The notes under the pieces are model-generated. The model was not told the DNA's origin. It saw only the letters and a list, made by a program, of their open reading frames with translations, and made no database searches. DNA of 28,044 nucleotides. Source: Casp-actino8 sp044355095 (lineage in GTDB: Bacteria; Actinomycetota; Acidimicrobiia; Acidimicrobiales; Ilumatobacteraceae). The DNA is taken from positions 1 to 28,044 of the forward strand of contig JBIKYT010000024.1 in assembly GCA_044355095.1 (NCBI GenBank), read 5' to 3'. The position numbers and the translations under genes are program-made. Shown one piece after another: positions 25,713 through 28,044 of the stretch. Within the stretch, counting starts at the first letter, position 1. Each line of letters starts with the position of its first letter.

Positions 25713-25715
25713 TTC

Positions 25716-26561
25716 GTGTCTCGCGCTCGTCGCCGTCAACATGTGCCGTGGAATGCGGCCGGTCGTGCTTCTGAAACTCAAGGTGACGGCGACAGTGTTG
25801 TACGCGACACTGGCTGGGTTTTTAACAACGAAACCGGTCAGCAACTCACTCTTGCTGAATTTGTAAATTCGGGCGAACAAGAAGTTGGCGCCTATCTGCA
25901 GTACTTCGGTTTCTTGCCTGAGGAAAATGCGCAACGTTCATTCGTCGAAATCGGTGCCGGCATTGGTCGCATGACTGCGGGCTTTACTCAGCGTTTCAAA
26001 TCGGTAGTTGCCTGCGATCTTGATGCAGCGTTTCTTGAGCGTTGTCGCGAAACAGTCGGCAAGTTTGGTATTCCCGAACATTTGTCAACATCACACGTTG
26101 CCGACGGCAAGACTTTGGCGCTTGCCGATGCATCGACCGACATGGTGTTTAGTTACATCACCTTGCAGCACTGCGAAAGCGCTGACGCATTAGCGCTCAC
26201 CGAAGAAGCCCTGCGCGTCGTGAAGCCAGGCGGATATGTGGTGTTGAACTATCGCACTTGGGTCGCTGCCGACTTGTTGTTGTTCCCTGCAGGAGTCATT
26301 ACGCGAGCCCTCTGGCGCGTGCCCACAATTGGCGCGTGGTTGGCTCGGCAACGTTGGTCAACCCGTCTTGGTTGGCAAGCCAATCGCCTGGCCCCTAAGT
26401 TGGTGCTCGATCACCTTGCTCGCAAGAACATCGAATTGTTGAACCCCACTTTGTGGTTTAGCCATCACCGTCGCATCGGCGGAGTTGAAGGTATTCCGCA
26501 GTGCACTTTTGTGGGCGTGAATGCCAGCCATTGGTGGCTAATTGCCCGTCGGGCGGCGTGA
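25716..26561 (+). CDS. SAM-dependent class I methyltransferase
   Basis: A 281-aa methyltransferase with the Rossmann-like SAM fold: motif I SFVEIGAGIGRMT (about 76-87), VVACDLDAAFLERC, DMVFSYITLQHC and LRVVKPGGYVVLNYRTW. The N-terminal about 60 residues are basic and unassigned. The C-terminal part is rich in Trp and Arg, with hydrophobic LLLFPAGVITRALW, possibly membrane-associated. It sits between lysC and asd (gaps of 3 and 23 nt), which suggests co-transcription rather than a lysine-pathway role. Substrate unknown. Confidence 0.8.
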   Translation: MSRARRRQHVPWNAAGRASETQGDGDSVVRDTGWVFNNETGQQLTLAEFVNSGEQEVGAYLQYFGFLPEENAQRSFVEIGAGIGRMTAGFTQRFKSVVACDLDAAFLERCRETVGKFGIPEHLSTSHVADGKTLALADASTDMVFSYITLQHCESADALALTEEALRVVKPGGYVVLNYRTWVAADLLLFPAGVITRALWRVPTIGAWLARQRWSTRLGWQANRLAPKLVLDHLARKNIELLNPTLWFSHHRRIGGVEGIPQCTFVGVNASHWWLIARRAA

Positions 26562-26570
26562 CCTGCCCGT

Positions 26571-26576
26571 TAGCCT
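26571..26576 (+). promoter_or_regulatory. -10 element of asd
   Basis: TAGCCT lies 8 nt before the ATG at 26585, identical to the -10 hexamer of lysC. It may give asd an extra promoter of its own. Confidence 0.4.
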
Positions 26577-26584
26577 TGCGTGTT

Positions 26585-27604
26585 ATGCGTATAGGAGTAG
26601 TAGGAGCAACCGGTCAAGTAGGAAGCGTGATGCGCACTCTGTTGGCCGAGCGCAATTTCCCGATTGATGAAATTCGATTCTTCGCTTCGGCCCGTTCGGC
26701 CGGAACCACCCTTCCGTGGAAGGGTGGCGAAATCACGGTTGAAGACGCGGCGACAGCCGATCCCTCGGGTCTCGACATTGCACTGTTTTCGTCGGGCGCA
26801 ACATCGTCACGTGAACTTGCACCGCGCTTCGCGGCTGCTGGTGTGATCGTGATCGACAACTCGTCGGCGTGGCGCATGGACCCGCAAGTTCCACTCGTTG
26901 TCAGCGAAGTGAACCCCGAAGAAATACGCAATGCGCCTAAAGGCATCATTGCTAATCCCAACTGCACCACGATGGCAGCAATGCCCGTGTTGAAAGTGTT
27001 GCACGATGAAGCTGGTCTCAATCGTTTGATCGTGAGTACGTATCAAGCAGTGTCTGGCGGCGGACTTGCTGGCGTTGACGAACTCGATAAGCAGTCGCGT
27101 GAAGTTTCAGACAATGCTCGTGAACTGACCTACGACGGTGAAGCAGTTATCTATCCGACACCAACCAAGTTCACCAAGCCGATCGCTTTCAACGTGTTGC
27201 CATTCGCCGGCAAGTACACCGACGACGATTCATTCGAGACCGACGAAGAACAGAAATTACGCAATGAAAGTCGCAAAATTTTGGCGATTCCGAACTTGCG
27301 CGTTTCGGGAACTTGCGTGCGTGTTCCGGTGTATACCGGTCACTCATTGAGCATCAACGTCGAATTTGACCGACCGATTTCGGTGGCGCGTGCCAAAGAA
27401 CTTTTGTCGTCAGCACCTGGTGTTGTGTTCACTGACGTGCCGACACCACTTGAAGCAGCGGGCAAAGACCCGAGCTTTGTTGGTCGTATTCGTCAAGACT
27501 TGTCACTTGAAGACGGTCGTGGCTTGGTGTTGTTTGTGAGTAACGACAACTTGCGCAAGGGTGCTGCATTGAATGCAGTGCAGATTGCTGAACTGTTTCT
27601 CTAA
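26585..27604 (+). CDS. asd: Aspartate-semialdehyde dehydrogenase
   Basis: Reduces aspartyl phosphate to aspartate semialdehyde with NADPH, the second step of the pathway that LysC starts. The 339-aa protein has the nucleotide-binding VVGATGQVGSVM (residues 5-16), FSSGATSSRELAPRFAAAG, the active site IIANPNCTTMAAMPVL with Cys127, and the proton-relay His253 in RVPVYTGHSLS. It ends with NDNLRKGAALNAVQIAEL, as in bacterial Asd. I start it at ATG 26585, not the upstream in-frame ATG at 26501 inside the methyltransferase gene: the protein then begins MRIGVVGATG, right at the dinucleotide fold. Convergent with the MazG gene, 7 nt apart. Confidence 0.96.
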   Translation: MRIGVVGATGQVGSVMRTLLAERNFPIDEIRFFASARSAGTTLPWKGGEITVEDAATADPSGLDIALFSSGATSSRELAPRFAAAGVIVIDNSSAWRMDPQVPLVVSEVNPEEIRNAPKGIIANPNCTTMAAMPVLKVLHDEAGLNRLIVSTYQAVSGGGLAGVDELDKQSREVSDNARELTYDGEAVIYPTPTKFTKPIAFNVLPFAGKYTDDDSFETDEEQKLRNESRKILAIPNLRVSGTCVRVPVYTGHSLSINVEFDRPISVARAKELLSSAPGVVFTDVPTPLEAAGKDPSFVGRIRQDLSLEDGRGLVLFVSNDNLRKGAALNAVQIAELFL

Positions 27605-27611
27605 AGATCAG

Positions 27612-27890
27612 TCAGCAAGCACAGGGCAGAGCCGCGCATCGCGGACATCCATTGGCATAGCGCTCAATGCATGCAGTTAAGTTGACGCCCATTTGATTGG
27701 CGAGCGTGGCTACCCACGCCAACACATCGCCGAATTCGTGTTCTTGTTGCACTTTGGTTCCTTTGCGCACGGCTTGAGCCAACTCGCCGATTTCTTCGGC
27801 CAACCAAGCAACAGTTGAGGGCACGCCGCGGGCACGATCGCGGTCGCCGTATGTACGTTCGATGACATCTTGAAGTTGGTCAGTATCCAC
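27612..27890 (-). CDS. MazG-like nucleotide pyrophosphohydrolase with Cys-rich tail
   Basis: A 92-aa protein with a single all-alpha NTP pyrophosphohydrolase domain: WLAEEIGELAQAVRKG supplies the EExxE metal-binding helix, and EHEFGDVLAWVATLANQMG supplies the ExxxD helix. Such enzymes hydrolyse nucleoside triphosphates to monophosphates, often for housecleaning of damaged nucleotides. The C-terminus, RYANGCPRCAALPCAC, has four cysteines in a CxxC...CxC pattern that could bind a metal such as zinc. GTG start 6 nt after TACGGT. Confidence 0.82.
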   Translation of the reverse strand: MDTDQLQDVIERTYGDRDRARGVPSTVAWLAEEIGELAQAVRKGTKVQQEHEFGDVLAWVATLANQMGVNLTACIERYANGCPRCAALPCAC

Positions 27891-27896
27891 GGGATC

Positions 27897-27902
27897 ACCG
27901 TA
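27897..27902 (-). promoter_or_regulatory. -10 element of the MazG-like gene, leaderless type
   Basis: TACGGT on the minus strand lies 6 nt before the GTG at 27890. No Shine-Dalgarno sequence is present. Confidence 0.5.
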
Positions 27903-27925
27903 GAGCGAAATGAGCCAGTAAATGG

Positions 27926-27953
27926 CACATCCCCCGCCGAAGCGGGGGATGTG
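27926..27953 (-). terminator. UUCG hairpin downstream of tRNA-Pro
   Basis: On the minus strand a perfect 12-bp stem (27926-27937 with 27942-27953) closes on the tetraloop TTCG, 3 nt after the CCA end of the tRNA. Only a short T-rich stretch follows. It is probably the tRNA terminator or a processing barrier. Confidence 0.65.
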
Positions 27954-27956
27954 TGC

Positions 27957-28034
27957 TGGTCGGGGTGAGAGGATTTGAACCTCCGGCCTCCACGTCCCGA
28001 ACGTGGCGCGCTAGCCAAGCTGCGCTACACCCCG
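27957..28034 (-). tRNA. tRNA-Pro (anticodon CGG)
   Basis: On the minus strand the cloverleaf folds fully: acceptor CGGGGTG with CACCCCG, D-stem GCGC/GCGC, anticodon stem CCACG/CGTGG with loop TTCGGGA (anticodon CGG, reading CCG), and T-arm GGAGG/CCTCT around TTCAAAT. Discriminator A (27960) is followed by an encoded CCA (27959-27957). C1 at the 5' end is normal for bacterial tRNA-Pro. Confidence 0.97.
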
Positions 28035-28044
28035 ATGGTGCAGG

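Noticed and set aside
26501..26584. Upstream in-frame ATG of asd
   Set aside because: It lies inside the methyltransferase gene and adds 28 residues before the N-terminal nucleotide fold.

Overview
The window reads as a chromosomal segment of an actinobacterium with moderate GC, most likely of the class Acidimicrobiia (inference). The grounds are an idsA-type prenyl synthase, an internal start for a LysC beta subunit, many GTG starts with no Shine-Dalgarno sequence, an ethylmalonyl-CoA mutase, and a group of secreted threonine/proline-rich surface proteins. No phage, transposon, rRNA or CRISPR array was seen. Genes are tightly packed and no gap exceeds about 170 bases.

Layout. 1-1165 (-) is the 5' part of a secreted surface protein that runs off the left edge. 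1242-5865 holds housekeeping genes: gpmA (-), then xseA, xseB, a prenyl diphosphate synthase, a LysM lipoprotein and a putative Fe(II)/2OG-type oxygenase (all +). 5880-9414 (-) is an apparent operon hbd-aat-ecm, whose promoter is filled by a perfect 24-bp palindrome. 9525-10983 (+) holds a tyrosine phosphatase and an S51-like protein. 10984-16239 (-) is a phosphate uptake operon in the order pstC-pstA-pstB-pstS-lipoprotein, with a PHO-box-like direct repeat upstream of pstC. 16410-23323 (+) is a cell-surface block: a PstS-like protein with a 37-threonine stalk, a sortase-fold membrane protein lacking the catalytic His and Cys, a second PstS-like secreted protein with calcium-loop motifs, and a propeller-like protein with two fibronectin-III repeats. 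23491-24354 (-) is a membrane-anchored cyclophilin. 24462-27604 (+) is lysC-methyltransferase-asd. 27612-28034 (-) holds a MazG-like protein and tRNA-Pro(CGG).

How the genes work together. The Pst permease and its binding protein import phosphate. The divergent block carries two more secreted proteins that look like binding-protein relatives, so 10984-21245 may be one phosphate-related surface locus (inference). Hbd and Ecm act on C4/C5 acyl-CoA thioesters and would share a repressor acting at the palindrome. LysC and Asd catalyse the first and second steps of the aspartate pathway.

The points most worth a second look are the degenerate sortase beside a repeat-stalk PstS-like protein, the tail-anchored PstS with variable-length stalk repeats, the palindrome in the hbd promoter, the PHO-box-like repeats, and the recurrent TAnnnT element 6-9 nt before start codons, which suggests widespread leaderless transcription.
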